Made by a program: the position numbers and the translations under genes. Shown here piece by piece: positions 20,159-29,474 of a DNA stretch of 64,000 nt; position 1 is the first letter of the stretch, and every line of letters starts with the position of its first letter. The notes beneath the pieces are model-generated. The model was not told the DNA's origin. It searched no databases and worked only from the letters and a program-made list of their open reading frames with translations. This stretch comes from Microvirga sp. VF16 (GTDB lineage Bacteria; Pseudomonadota; Alphaproteobacteria; Rhizobiales; Beijerinckiaceae). The DNA lies in the NCBI RefSeq assembly GCF_016864375.1, contig NZ_CP069354.1, positions 5,043,501-5,107,500 on the forward strand. The letters are read 5' to 3'.

Positions 20159-20639
20159 CTGTCGGAGGCAACCTTCCTTAAGGATAATGATCTTTTAACA
20201 GCCTAGTGGATAGTACCTAGGAAGATTTGTCGAGAAGCTTGGTTAATGATGCCTGCCTCTTAGAAACTTAAACAATCAGAGACAGCCTGATTACTTGATA
20301 CCTAAGAGCTTTATTGCCTGATACAGAAAATACTGGATTAACCAAATCCATAAACGATCAAGCAAAGCAGGATACATTCCCTACGTAATTGCGATATAAA
20401 TGTTCGATGCAAACGTCATGCTGATCTTATGCAACAGAGCAACAAGATACCGTGGCGTACCTGCGAACGAATATGATCTCACGAAAGGGATGAAACGGCA
20501 CTTGCGCTAGGACACGCCGCACGACCCACGGAATGACAGCAACGAAGCAGGTTAAACGCCACCGTCGATCACTGAGGAGGTTCACCGACTCCAGAGCATA
20601 GATCGAGCTGACAGACTGGGGGATGCCGGGGGGCAACAC
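20159..20639. other. Divergent control region of the rpf-like locus
   Basis: About 480 bases between rpfF and the REC-PAS-GGDEF-EAL gene. It is clearly richer in A+T than the flanking genes, as expected for divergent promoters. TATAAA at 20395-20400 is a possible -10 element, but no matching -35 was found. No gene is evident. Confidence 0.5.
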
Positions 20640-22811
20640 ATGGCAGTTATTCTGATCCTCGACGACAAAGGCACCAACCGCAACATCTATTCCCGGCTCG
20701 CTCAAAAGATCGAAGACGGAGCGGTGGTGCATGCCTTTGCATCACCGGTGGAGGCACTCGAATGGCTCGAGGGCAACGCTCCTGACCTGATCGTTACCGA
20801 CTTTCGAATGCCCGTCATGGACGGCGCGGAATTCACCAAACATGTCCGGGCCAATACCAATGGCATCGATGTTCCGATCATCGTCATCACTGCCTATGAT
20901 GACAGAGCCTTCCGGCTTCGCGCCCTGGAAGCAGGGGCTACGGACTTCCTGCGATCCCCTGTCGATCATTATGAATTCGTCACCCGGGCCCGCAATCTGC
21001 TCAAGCTGCAGCGGCAGCAACAGCAGATCAAAGGCCGCGCCCAGGCTCTCGAGCATCAACTCCGTATCAGCGAACGCTCTCAGGAGGAACTGGTCCGCAG
21101 CAGCCGGGAGGCTCTGGCCCGGGTGATCGATACCGTGCCGGCATTGATCAGCGCAGCCGACAAGGACAGTCGCATCGTCTTCGTGAACGCCCACTTTGCC
21201 GACTTCGTCAATTCCACTCCGGAAGCTCTGACGGGAAAACTGATGAGCGATGTTCTGCGGAGCAGCAAGCCGGAGTTCGGCCGACAGGTTCACGGTTCCA
21301 TCGTCAAGGATCAGCGAACCTCCGTGAGCTTTGAGGAGAGTATTTCCGACATCTTCGGGGATGAACGTGCCTTTCTGACGACCAAGACATCGATGCGCGC
21401 GTTTTCAGGCACCGAAACCAGCGTTCTGACGACGTCGGTCGACATCACCGAGCGAAAGCAGGCTGAAAGCACCTTGCGGCATATTGCGCTGCATGACACG
21501 CTGACCGATCTTCCCAATCGGAGAATGCTCTACGATTGGATCCAACAGGAGCTCTCCAGCGAAGAGACCCGGTTTGCAATCCTCCTGATCGACCTCGATC
21601 GCTTCAAGACGGTTAATGATGCCCTCGGCCACGCCGGGGGCGATCGCATGCTGCAGTTGGTGACGAGCCGCCTTCTTGGAACCGTTTCGAGCAACGACCT
21701 CGTCGCAAGAATGTCGGGCGACGAGTTCGTCGTCGTGCAGGCGAACACCGAATCTCCGGACGATGCGGAAGAACTCGCCCGCAAGATTATCGATTCCCTG
21801 TCCGCACCATTCCTCCTTGAAGAGACCGAGATCAGAATAGGCTGCACGATCGGAATCACGTTGGCGCCTCGCGACAGCCAGGATGCCGAGAAGCTCCTCC
21901 GGTACGCCGACCTGTCCATGTACCGGGCCAAGGCTGAGGGGAGGAACACGCTGCGCTTCTACTCGCCCGAAATGGACAGTATCTCCTGGAACAACATCGG
22001 CCTGGAGACCGATCTACGCAAGGCAATTGCTCAGGAACAGTTCGAGCTTCACTATCAGCCCCAGATCGATCTGGAGACAGGATCGATTGCAGGCGCAGAA
22101 GCGCTCTTGCGATGGATCAGGCCGGAATTCGGCCTCACCTCTCCCAACGCATTCATCAATATTGCGGAAGAGACCGGGCTGATCAACGAGATCGGCGCGT
22201 GGGTGCTCAAGAAGGCCTGTACTCAGGCTGCGGCGTGGCAGAACCTCGGATACGGTCCGCTCCGGATCTCAGTCAACCTGTCGCCCGTCCAATTTCTCCG
22301 CCAGGATATCGTCCAGCTCGTCGAGGACACCCTTAGGGAGACCAATCTGAATCCAGAGTCCCTTGAACTCGAACTCACCGAGGGCAGCCTTCTCAAGGAC
22401 GTCGAACGAACCAAGCAGGTTCTTCAGAGACTCAAGAAGCTTGGAGTGCGGCTCGCGATCGACGATTTTGGAGTGGGCTTCTCCTCTCTCAGCTACCTGA
22501 AGAATTTCGCTGTCGACACGTTGAAGATCGATCGCTCGTTCATCTCGAGCCTCCTGGCAGGGAGCCGCGACGAAGCCATTGTCAGGGCGATCATCTCCCT
22601 GGCCCAAAGCCTCGAGCTGAAAGTGGTTGCGGAGGGCGTCGAAACCAACCCTCAGCTCACATGCCTCCTCAATCATGCCTGTGACGAGGCTCAAGGCTAT
22701 CTGTTCAGTCGCCCCATACCGACCGATCTCTTCGAGTCCTTGCTCAAGGAGAATCCCCGATACCTGCTGCCGAAGCAGAGCGTGCCGCCCAAGAAGGTCC
22801 AGAGCTCGTGA
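20640..22811 (+). CDS. Response regulator with PAS, GGDEF and EAL domains (cyclic-di-GMP turnover)
   Basis: Cytoplasmic 723-residue regulator. Domain order: receiver (1-125, phosphoacceptor Asp54 in VTDFRMPVMDG), coiled linker (125-155), PAS (155-275), GGDEF (280-440, with SGDEF at 359-363) and EAL (450-705, EALLRW at 487, DDFGVGFSSL at 608, KIDRSFI, EGVET). All main EAL catalytic motifs are present, so phosphodiesterase activity is likely; the SGDEF variant may or may not make cyclic-di-GMP. The receiver, with TAYDDRAFRLRALEAGATDFL and HYEFVTRARNLLKL, looks like that of RpfG, but the HD-GYP output is replaced. GGGGGG lies before the ATG. It overlaps the RpfC-like kinase by 4 bases. Confidence 0.93.
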   Translation: MAVILILDDKGTNRNIYSRLAQKIEDGAVVHAFASPVEALEWLEGNAPDLIVTDFRMPVMDGAEFTKHVRANTNGIDVPIIVITAYDDRAFRLRALEAGATDFLRSPVDHYEFVTRARNLLKLQRQQQQIKGRAQALEHQLRISERSQEELVRSSREALARVIDTVPALISAADKDSRIVFVNAHFADFVNSTPEALTGKLMSDVLRSSKPEFGRQVHGSIVKDQRTSVSFEESISDIFGDERAFLTTKTSMRAFSGTETSVLTTSVDITERKQAESTLRHIALHDTLTDLPNRRMLYDWIQQELSSEETRFAILLIDLDRFKTVNDALGHAGGDRMLQLVTSRLLGTVSSNDLVARMSGDEFVVVQANTESPDDAEELARKIIDSLSAPFLLEETEIRIGCTIGITLAPRDSQDAEKLLRYADLSMYRAKAEGRNTLRFYSPEMDSISWNNIGLETDLRKAIAQEQFELHYQPQIDLETGSIAGAEALLRWIRPEFGLTSPNAFINIAEETGLINEIGAWVLKKACTQAAAWQNLGYGPLRISVNLSPVQFLRQDIVQLVEDTLRETNLNPESLELELTEGSLLKDVERTKQVLQRLKKLGVRLAIDDFGVGFSSLSYLKNFAVDTLKIDRSFISSLLAGSRDEAIVRAIISLAQSLELKVVAEGVETNPQLTCLLNHACDEAQGYLFSRPIPTDLFESLLKENPRYLLPKQSVPPKKVQSS

Positions 22812-25288
22812 TAGCCAGTATCCTATCACGCCTGAAGAACAGTCCCGACCGTGAACATGAGATGAGCCTGAACAGGCTCATCTTTTTGAGTCTGATCGCA
22901 GCCTATACTTTCTGGATCAATCCTTCCGTCCCGCGCGAGGCGTTGATCGGTGCAACGATCTTCGCATTCATTTCAATCGGAATCGTCATCCACATTCTCC
23001 TCAGACCTCACCAGTCGACGGTCCGACGAATTATTGCCATCGTCAGCGATCTTGCCACCGCCTCCGTTCAGCTTCACTACGTCGGGGAAACGTCCTCGGT
23101 CCTTTTTCTGCTCTATCTATGGATTACGTTTGGAAATGGATTTCGCTTCGGCGTCCGGTTTCTGTATGTTGCGCTGGTCGTCTCGGTCGTGTGCTTCATG
23201 GTGGTCATCTACACGACGCCGAGGTGGCACGACGACATCTACCTCTCGGCAACCCTGCTGCTGAGCCTTATCGTTCTCCCCCTCTATGCAAGTACGCTGA
23301 TCCGCAAACTATCCAATGCCAAGGCGCAGGCGGAGGCGGCAAACCGGGCAAAGACATTGTTCCTTGCCAGCGTCAGCCATGAATTGAGAACTCCGCTGAG
23401 CGCGATCATCGGTCTTTCGGGTCTCATGTCGGGAACGAGCCTCGATGAAGAACAGCGTGGAATCATTCGGACGATTGGTTCCGCCGGCGAGTCTTTGCTC
23501 AGGCAGATCAATAACATCTTGAACCTGTCCCGCATCGAAGCGGGAAAGATGCCGATCGAGCAGATTGAGTTTGATCTGTCGGAAGTCCTATCCACCGCCC
23601 GCGCTATGGTCCTGACTCAAGCTCAACAAAAAGAGCTTCGATTGACGATCCATATCGCTCCGCCGACTCCTTTGCAGCTTCACGGACCGAAGCACCATCT
23701 CGAGGAAGTCCTGCTCAACCTTCTCGGCAATGCCATCAAGTTCACGGAAAAAGGATATGTCACGCTCGCGGCGCACCCTGTGAACGAGAACAACAAGCCT
23801 TTCATCCGATTCATCGTCTCCGACACCGGCATCGGCATTGCCCCACACGCGGTAGGAAAGATCTTCGAGAATTTCACCCAGGCCGACGAAACCATCATTA
23901 ATCGGTTTGGCGGAACGGGACTCGGACTCTCCATCAGCCGGCAACTCATCGAAGCCATGGGCGGTAAAATTGGGGTCGATAGCAGAGAGGGTCACGGAAG
24001 CTGCTTCTGGTTCACCATCCCGATGAGGGCCGCGGATCAGGAAGCTTCGGACCGACCGCCGCCCTGGCTGATCCAGCCGCTTCTGGTTTGCTCCGATCCT
24101 AGTCTTGCACAGGCTATTGCGCTTCGGCTTGGTAATGGAGCCGATACTGCCGTCACTCAAACTTTGTCCGAAGCGAGCGAGTGGATCTGGCGGAACAGAG
24201 GTCGCCAGATCGTTCTGTTCTATTATAGCGACCTGTCTGACGACCTCTTGATCGCAGAACTCGAGGGTGCGAACCTTCCTGTGGCTCCAGTTCTCATACG
24301 CCGGGATACATCTCGAGTCTTCGCGACGTCGGACTTGATACATGTATCAAGCAGCGTATTGCCACTCGATTTTACGCAAGGTGACGCTCGAACCGCATCG
24401 ATCGCGGCGGCGGCCCAAACGTCCTGGGCTCAGGCAATGTGGAGAGAGCCGAGCCGGATCGAGCTTCCCCGCGCATCGCGTCCGCTCTCGATCCTCGTGG
24501 CGGACGACAATGCGACGAACCGGTTGGTGATATCGAAGATTCTGGAGCGTGGCGGGCATACCGCCCGATGCGTCACAAATGGGGAGGATGCGCTCAGCGC
24601 GCTGGAGGAGGAGTCGTTCGACCTGGTCATTCTGGACGTCAACATGCCGGTCATGACCGGCATCGAGGCCGCGAAGCTGTTCCGGTTCATGGAACCCAAG
24701 GACACTCATACCCCCATCTTCGCCCTGACAGCCGACGTGACGCCAGAAGTTGCCGCCGAGGCCCTCGCGGCCGGTATAGATGCCTGCCTGACCAAACCCG
24801 TGCAGCCTGCGACTCTTCTCAGAGCCATCGAGGAGCACGTGGCATCCCGTCCTGCTCGAGCGCCCGTCGAAGACAACCCGGTTCCTGCTGCTTCGACGGC
24901 TGCCCCTTCCACCGTCATAGACGAACCCCTGCTCGTGGAACTAGAGCAATTGGGCGGAAGAGATTTCGTTCTCGATCTCGTTGAGGAGTTTTTCTCCGAC
25001 GCCGACCATCTCGTCGGCGAGTTGCGAGATGCGGCAGCGTCGGGCGACTCGCACAGGTTTCGCCTTGAAGCTCACGGCCTGCAGAGCGCATCCGCCAATG
25101 TGGGAGCCAAGACGGTGCATGAAATCTGCGTTGGCTGGAGACGCGTCACGAGCGCCGATCTTACCCGAAGCGGAGGAGAACAGGTTGAGCGTTTGGCGCG
25201 AGAACTTGAGCGGGCCCATAGCGCGTTAAAAGAGTATCTTTTGCAGGACTCTAGAGTAGAGCATCGTCAATTTAGCGGCTTGAGATAG
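22808..25288 (+). CDS. rpfC: Hybrid sensor histidine kinase, RpfC-like
   Basis: Inner-membrane hybrid kinase of 826 residues. A short N-terminal tail (SPDREHEMSLNRL) precedes about five membrane helices (residues 22-165), as in RpfC. Then come HisKA (His191 in SVSHELRTPLSAIIG), HATPase (NLLGNAIKFTE, DTGIGI, GTGLGLSISRQ), a spacer, a receiver (about 555-680, Asp610 in ILDVNMPVMTG) and a C-terminal Hpt with His756 in EAHGLQSASAN. This is the full RpfC layout, the sensor of DSF signals. The start is GTG overlapping the previous stop (GTGA). An ATG at 22862 is possible but would remove the conserved tail. The likely partner is the preceding response regulator. Confidence 0.9.
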   Translation: MIASILSRLKNSPDREHEMSLNRLIFLSLIAAYTFWINPSVPREALIGATIFAFISIGIVIHILLRPHQSTVRRIIAIVSDLATASVQLHYVGETSSVLFLLYLWITFGNGFRFGVRFLYVALVVSVVCFMVVIYTTPRWHDDIYLSATLLLSLIVLPLYASTLIRKLSNAKAQAEAANRAKTLFLASVSHELRTPLSAIIGLSGLMSGTSLDEEQRGIIRTIGSAGESLLRQINNILNLSRIEAGKMPIEQIEFDLSEVLSTARAMVLTQAQQKELRLTIHIAPPTPLQLHGPKHHLEEVLLNLLGNAIKFTEKGYVTLAAHPVNENNKPFIRFIVSDTGIGIAPHAVGKIFENFTQADETIINRFGGTGLGLSISRQLIEAMGGKIGVDSREGHGSCFWFTIPMRAADQEASDRPPPWLIQPLLVCSDPSLAQAIALRLGNGADTAVTQTLSEASEWIWRNRGRQIVLFYYSDLSDDLLIAELEGANLPVAPVLIRRDTSRVFATSDLIHVSSSVLPLDFTQGDARTASIAAAAQTSWAQAMWREPSRIELPRASRPLSILVADDNATNRLVISKILERGGHTARCVTNGEDALSALEEESFDLVILDVNMPVMTGIEAAKLFRFMEPKDTHTPIFALTADVTPEVAAEALAAGIDACLTKPVQPATLLRAIEEHVASRPARAPVEDNPVPAASTAAPSTVIDEPLLVELEQLGGRDFVLDLVEEFFSDADHLVGELRDAAASGDSHRFRLEAHGLQSASANVGAKTVHEICVGWRRVTSADLTRSGGEQVERLARELERAHSALKEYLLQDSRVEHRQFSGLR

Positions 25289-25824
25289 GTTTGCTCCCGG
25301 ATCGGGAACGGAGAGAAAGCGCTGGATCTGCCCGGCCAGCTTAAAGCGCTTCATAGTACGCTCGCATCATCGGGTCGGCTGATGTCAGTTTTTTTGTTCG
25401 ATTGTTCAAACCCGATGCTGGCAAAGAGCATCACCGTCCTTTTAGCAGCAGCATAGAGCCAGCTGATCCGTGATCATCATCTGCGGGGCGATGCACAATC
25501 CCTTAAGCAGTGCATCGTTGACGCGGAAAGCCGGGTCCACTTCTCACGGGCGTGACCCTTCGGGTCCGCACGATGCGCTCGGCGGCGGCGACGCGCTCCT
25601 GCCCGCATGCCCGGTTTCAAATCTCCGGTACGGAGCTCTCAGCTTTCGCGAAAGGGCCGCTCTGGGTAAAACTATGAAAACAATCGGACTGAATGAGTCG
25701 CCGCTCACGTCGCTGATCCGGAAATCCGGATAAGGTTAGCCCAGTGCTATCGCTCAGAATTGACTCCTGCCGCACATAAGCGGCCATTAGGATGAAGGCC
25801 TCCCTCATGCACTGAGACAGAGTC
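25289..25824. other. Gene-free stretch holding a dispersed repeat
   Basis: About 535 bases after the RpfC-like gene. It contains repeat copy 2 at 25511-25576. No other gene or terminator is convincing. Confidence 0.5.
25511..25576 (-). repeat. Dispersed intergenic repeat, copy 2 (inverted relative to copy 1)
   Basis: Its reverse complement runs GCATCGTGCGGACCC to TCAACGATGCA with the core AAGTGGACCCGGCTTTCCGC, matching copy 1 at 18888-18974 apart from a few changes and the missing 21-base block. The outer ends GCATCGT/ACGATGC are themselves inverted repeats. Together the two copies enclose the rpf-like genes. Confidence 0.7.
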
Positions 25825-26412
25825 ATGCCAGAGCCCGCGAAAGCCGGTGATAGACGGCGCAGGAACGATTGGAGATTCGCGGCCTGGGGCACTGCAGCGT
25901 TCGTCCTGCTGCTGCCCTTACTCGCGATGCAGATCACCCACGAGGTGGACTGGGACGTGGCCGATTTCGCCATCTTCGGCGCCATGCTGGTCTGTGCTGG
26001 CGGCACCTACGAGCTAGCGGCGAGAATGGCAGGCAATACTGCGTACCGAGCCGCCGTCGGCGTTGCGCTGGCGGCAGCCTTCATCCTCGTCTGGATGAAC
26101 CTTGCCATTGGCATCATCGGGCCGGAGGATAACCCCGCCAACCTGATGTATGGCGGAGTGCTCGCCGCCGGGATCATCGGCGCCGTCATGGCTCGTTTCC
26201 AGCCCCGTGGAATGGCGTATGCGATGGTTGCGACGGCGCTCGCTCAGGCGTTGGTCGGCATGGTGACCCTGATTGCCGGAACGGGCTTTACGGGACCGAG
26301 TGAGCCTGAGAAACTCTTGATCCTGACTGGGTTTTTCGCCGCGCTCTGGCTCCTCTCCGCCTGGCTGTTTCGGAGAGCGGCGCAGGCGCAAAGTCCCGCG
26401 GGCTCGCTATGA
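25825..26412 (+). CDS. Integral membrane protein, function unknown
   Basis: Protein of 195 residues with a basic N-terminal tail (GDRRRRNDW) and about five to six hydrophobic helices from residue 22 to 187. Conserved-looking parts are QITHEVDWDVADFAIFG after the first helix and the polar loop GPEDNPANLMY between helices 3 and 4. I recognise it as a type of small hypothetical membrane protein common in alphaproteobacteria but can give no function. The ribosome binding site is weak. It stands alone between the rpf-like locus and the broken epimerase gene. Confidence 0.75.
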   Translation: MPEPAKAGDRRRRNDWRFAAWGTAAFVLLLPLLAMQITHEVDWDVADFAIFGAMLVCAGGTYELAARMAGNTAYRAAVGVALAAAFILVWMNLAIGIIGPEDNPANLMYGGVLAAGIIGAVMARFQPRGMAYAMVATALAQALVGMVTLIAGTGFTGPSEPEKLLILTGFFAALWLLSAWLFRRAAQAQSPAGSL

Positions 26413-26489
26413 CATTAATCTCCAGACGTTCCCGCTCAATGAAGACCTAAGGCCCCGACTATCCATGGTTCTGTTTGCGCAGGAGTTTC

Positions 26490-27347
26490 TTACAGACCTT
26501 CCCTCCAGGTATGGCGCGGCTCATAGCTGAGCACCCGTCGTGCCTTGTCGATCGACAGGAGGGTTTCGTTGGGGCCAACCTCACGCCGGAACGGCACACC
26601 GGAAAAGACTTCCGCAATCAGCTCCTTATTCGGTCGCGTCATCACCGTATCGGCATTGGCGATGATAAAGATCTCAAAGCCCTTCCCGGGATGCTCCAGG
26701 GCCTTTCGTACGGCTTGCGCTCCATCTCGAGCATCGATGTAAGCTCAGAGATTCCACTTGCGCTGCCGTACATCGTTGTCAAAGTCCGGAAAGGCCGCAT
26801 AGTCGCCGATCTCCATGACATTGGAGAAACGCAGGCCATACATCTTCAGCTCCGGATTCTGCCGGCAGAGATGCCGCGCCAAGGTCTTGTCCATCACCTT
26901 GCCAAGGGAATAGGTCGTTTCCGGTCGAGGCTCATATTCTTCATCGACGGGAACGTAGGGAGGTGGTGTGTCGAACGGCAAGCCGAGCACTGTCTCACTC
27001 GAGGCGAATACGATGTTCTTGACGCCAGCCCGCCTGGCGGCATGGAAGACGTTGAAGCTGCAGGCCGTATTGTTCTGGTAGGTTCTGGCGTCGCTCTGGC
27101 GGCCAGGGGCCGGGATGGCCGCGAGATGGACAACGGCATCAACCTGACCCGGATGACTGTCCAGACTCAGAAAGGCATCCAGCGTCTGGCCGAAATCGGA
27201 CAAGTCGATCTGCACGGAGCGACGCCTCAAGTGCGACGGTGAGGGCGTGCTGTCAAACACCAGCACATCGTAGCCGTGGTCGATGAGGTCCTGAACGCAG
27301 GCACGGCCCAATTTGCCATGGCCGCCAGTCACGATAACCTTCCTCAT
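26490..27347 (-). pseudogene. NAD-dependent epimerase/dehydratase with an internal stop codon
   Basis: Extended-SDR gene of 286 codons in one frame with a TGA at codon 201 (26745-26747). The N-terminal part has VTGGHGKLGRACVQDL, the Rossmann motif, HLAAIPAPG, and TTYSLGKVMDK in place of the usual YxxxK. After the TGA the same frame continues AYIDARDGAQAVRKALE and later RPNKELIAEVFSGVP, which is the normal C-terminal part of such proteins. The context RKWNL-stop-AYIDARD suggests that a Trp codon TGG became TGA. The start at 27347 gives MRKVIVTGG. It resembles uronate dehydrogenase/UDP-sugar epimerase families; a sequencing error cannot be excluded. Confidence 0.75.
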
Positions 27348-27502
27348 GCAGGTCCTCCCAGAGAGCGTCCGATGCGACGGATGTCGCATCGGATCCCATG
27401 GAATATGCCTCCCGATCATTTCTCTCTAGACATGATCGACGCAACAGCCCGTTGAGCCTCGTTCAACGATGTGGCTGCTTGCGCCCTTCGACGCGGGATC
27501 AG

Positions 27503-28417
27503 CTACGGCGCCCCTCGTCCGAGGGGTGAATGGGCGCGGACGAAGTCAAGAAAGCTGCGCAGGCCGCTCGGGATTTGGCGATGGCCTGCATAATAGGCAT
27601 GGAATCCAGGACCGGGGGAACGCCATTCCGGCAGCACCACCTCGAGCGTTCCCGTTGCGATCTCATGCGTGACGCGAGTTTCGAGACAATAGTACAGGCC
27701 TGCCCTCGCCTCAGCGGCACGGATCGACAGTTCGGAATCATCGAGTGTAATCGTGCCGGGGACGTCGACGGTGACCGCTCTGTCGCCAGTTCCTAACTCC
27801 CAATGATAGATGCGACCGTCGCCGGTCCTGATCCGGATGCAGCGATGGCGGGTGAGGTCCTCGGGTGTTTCGGGCCGCCCTGCCACATCGAGGTAGGCGG
27901 GCGATCCGACCACGACCCAGTTCAGATCTTGCGAAAGGCGGACAGCGATCATCCCCTCCGGAACCGTGCCGCCATAGCGAATGCCCGCATCGAACCCGCT
28001 CGCGATCACATCAACGAAGTGATCGTCGACCTCGATCTCAATTTCAATATCCGGATAGGCGGCAGCGAAGGACGGCAACAGCGGCGTCAGCAGGAGACGC
28101 GCGGCGTCACGCAGCACGTTGATGCGAACCCGTCCGGCCGGGCGCTCACGGAAATGGTCCAGACGGTCCAGCGCCTCTTCGATCCGCCGAAACTCGGGAT
28201 CGAGGTCCTGAAAGAGCATCTCGCCTGCCGCCGTGAGCTTCACGCTGCGGCTGGTGCGATGGAGCAGGCGTACGCCGAGCCGAGCCTCCAGGCCTCGGAT
28301 GGCATGGCTCAGGGCCGAGGCGGAGACGCCCCGAGCGGTCGCAGCGCGCCGGAAGCCGCCATATCGAACGATGTCGAGAAAGGTGTCCAGATCGGCGAGA
28401 TCAGTGCGGCTGAGCAT
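27503..28417 (-). CDS. LysR family transcriptional regulator
   Basis: DNA-binding regulator of 304 residues. The N-terminal winged helix is clear (DLDTFLDIVRYGGFRRAA, then SASALSHAIRGLEARLGVRLLHR and VKLTAAGEMLF), and the effector domain follows, with DAGIRYGGTVPEGM typical of the group that includes many regulators of oxidoreductase genes. It is divergent from two aldo/keto reductase genes, with about 200 bases between, so it probably controls them. Its inducer cannot be told. Confidence 0.92.
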   Translation of the reverse strand: MLSRTDLADLDTFLDIVRYGGFRRAATARGVSASALSHAIRGLEARLGVRLLHRTSRSVKLTAAGEMLFQDLDPEFRRIEEALDRLDHFRERPAGRVRINVLRDAARLLLTPLLPSFAAAYPDIEIEIEVDDHFVDVIASGFDAGIRYGGTVPEGMIAVRLSQDLNWVVVGSPAYLDVAGRPETPEDLTRHRCIRIRTGDGRIYHWELGTGDRAVTVDVPGTITLDDSELSIRAAEARAGLYYCLETRVTHEIATGTLEVVLPEWRSPGPGFHAYYAGHRQIPSGLRSFLDFVRAHSPLGRGAP

Positions 28418-28625
28418 CGGGAAATTGTTAAATTGCGCTCAACGCTCAGTCAAGGAAAGTGCAGCATCCGGTGAAGCGGAATGGCACTATAGATTGTCTC
28501 CGACCGCCAAGGTACCGCTGGAGGATATCCTGACCAGATGCAGCCGAGGCGTCGACCGCAAAGACAACTCGCCATTCGCGATGATTGAACCTCTGCTTCA
28601 CATCGCACATCACTTGGAAACATTG

Positions 28626-29456
28626 ATGACCCATCAGCCTCGTATCTCCTTCAGTGACGGCCACAGCATTCCCCAGGTCGGACTGGGCGTCTGGAAGACT
28701 CCGAACGACGTCGCGGTGAGCGCCGTCAAAACCGCACTCGAGATCGGCTATCGTCACATCGACACGGCGGCCGTCTATCAGAACGAGGAAGGGGTCGGTA
28801 AGGGCATCCATGCGTCAGGCGTCGCGCGTGATGAGATCTTCCTGACGACCAAGGTCTGGAACGAAGATCAGGGCTATGACAACACCCTTAAGGCACTGGA
28901 TGAAAGCTTAAAGAGATTGGGTCAGGATTATCTCGATCTCTATCTGATTCACTGGCCGTCACCGTGGCGGGGACTCTATGTCGACACCTGGCGTGCTCTG
29001 ATCAAGGCCCAGAAGGAAGGGCGTGTCCGGTCAATCGGCGTGTCGAACTTCGCGGCAGAGCATCTCGACCGCATCATCGACGAGACTGGCGTACCGCCCG
29101 TGCTCAACCAGATCGAGCTTCATCCCCGCTTCCAGCAGAAGCGCCTGCGGGAAGTGCATGCCAAGCGAGGGGTCAAGACCCAGTCTTGGAGTCCCCTTGG
29201 CCAAGGGCAGGCGCCGTCCGATCCGGTGATCGCACACATCGCCGAGAAGCATGGGCGCACGCCGGCCCAGATCATTATCCGCTGGCATCTCGACAACGAC
29301 TTGATCGTCATTCCCAAATCGGTCACGCCCGATCGGATTGTGGAGAACCTCAACGTCTTCGATTTTGCCCTCGATGCCCACGACATGGCCGCCATTGTTG
29401 GGCTCGATAATCCGAGCGGGCGCATCGGATCTGATCCCATGACTGCCTCGTTCTAA
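28626..29456 (+). CDS. Aldo/keto reductase, 2,5-diketo-D-gluconate reductase type
   Basis: NADPH-dependent cytoplasmic reductase of 276 residues. The frame is open far upstream, but the ATG at 28626 gives the family N-terminus (SFSDGHSIPQVGLGVWKT). Catalytic tetrad motifs are visible: DTAAVYQNEEGVG (Asp and Tyr), LTTKVWN (Lys) and YLIHWPSP (His). The cofactor motif IPKSVTPDRIVENL is near the C-terminus. It belongs with DkgA/DkgB-like enzymes that reduce keto sugars and methylglyoxal. A second reductase begins 18 bases downstream. Confidence 0.92.
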   Translation: MTHQPRISFSDGHSIPQVGLGVWKTPNDVAVSAVKTALEIGYRHIDTAAVYQNEEGVGKGIHASGVARDEIFLTTKVWNEDQGYDNTLKALDESLKRLGQDYLDLYLIHWPSPWRGLYVDTWRALIKAQKEGRVRSIGVSNFAAEHLDRIIDETGVPPVLNQIELHPRFQQKRLREVHAKRGVKTQSWSPLGQGQAPSDPVIAHIAEKHGRTPAQIIIRWHLDNDLIVIPKSVTPDRIVENLNVFDFALDAHDMAAIVGLDNPSGRIGSDPMTASF

Positions 29457-29474
29457 CGAGGAAGGTGGAACTCC

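Noticed and set aside
24335..24350. 16-base perfect palindrome TTGATACATGTATCAA
   Set aside because: It lies inside the coding region of the RpfC-like kinase with no nearby start; probably chance.
19121..25288. Classical rpfFCG locus with an HD-GYP regulator
   Set aside because: No HD-GYP domain is coded anywhere in the window; the response regulator has GGDEF and EAL domains.
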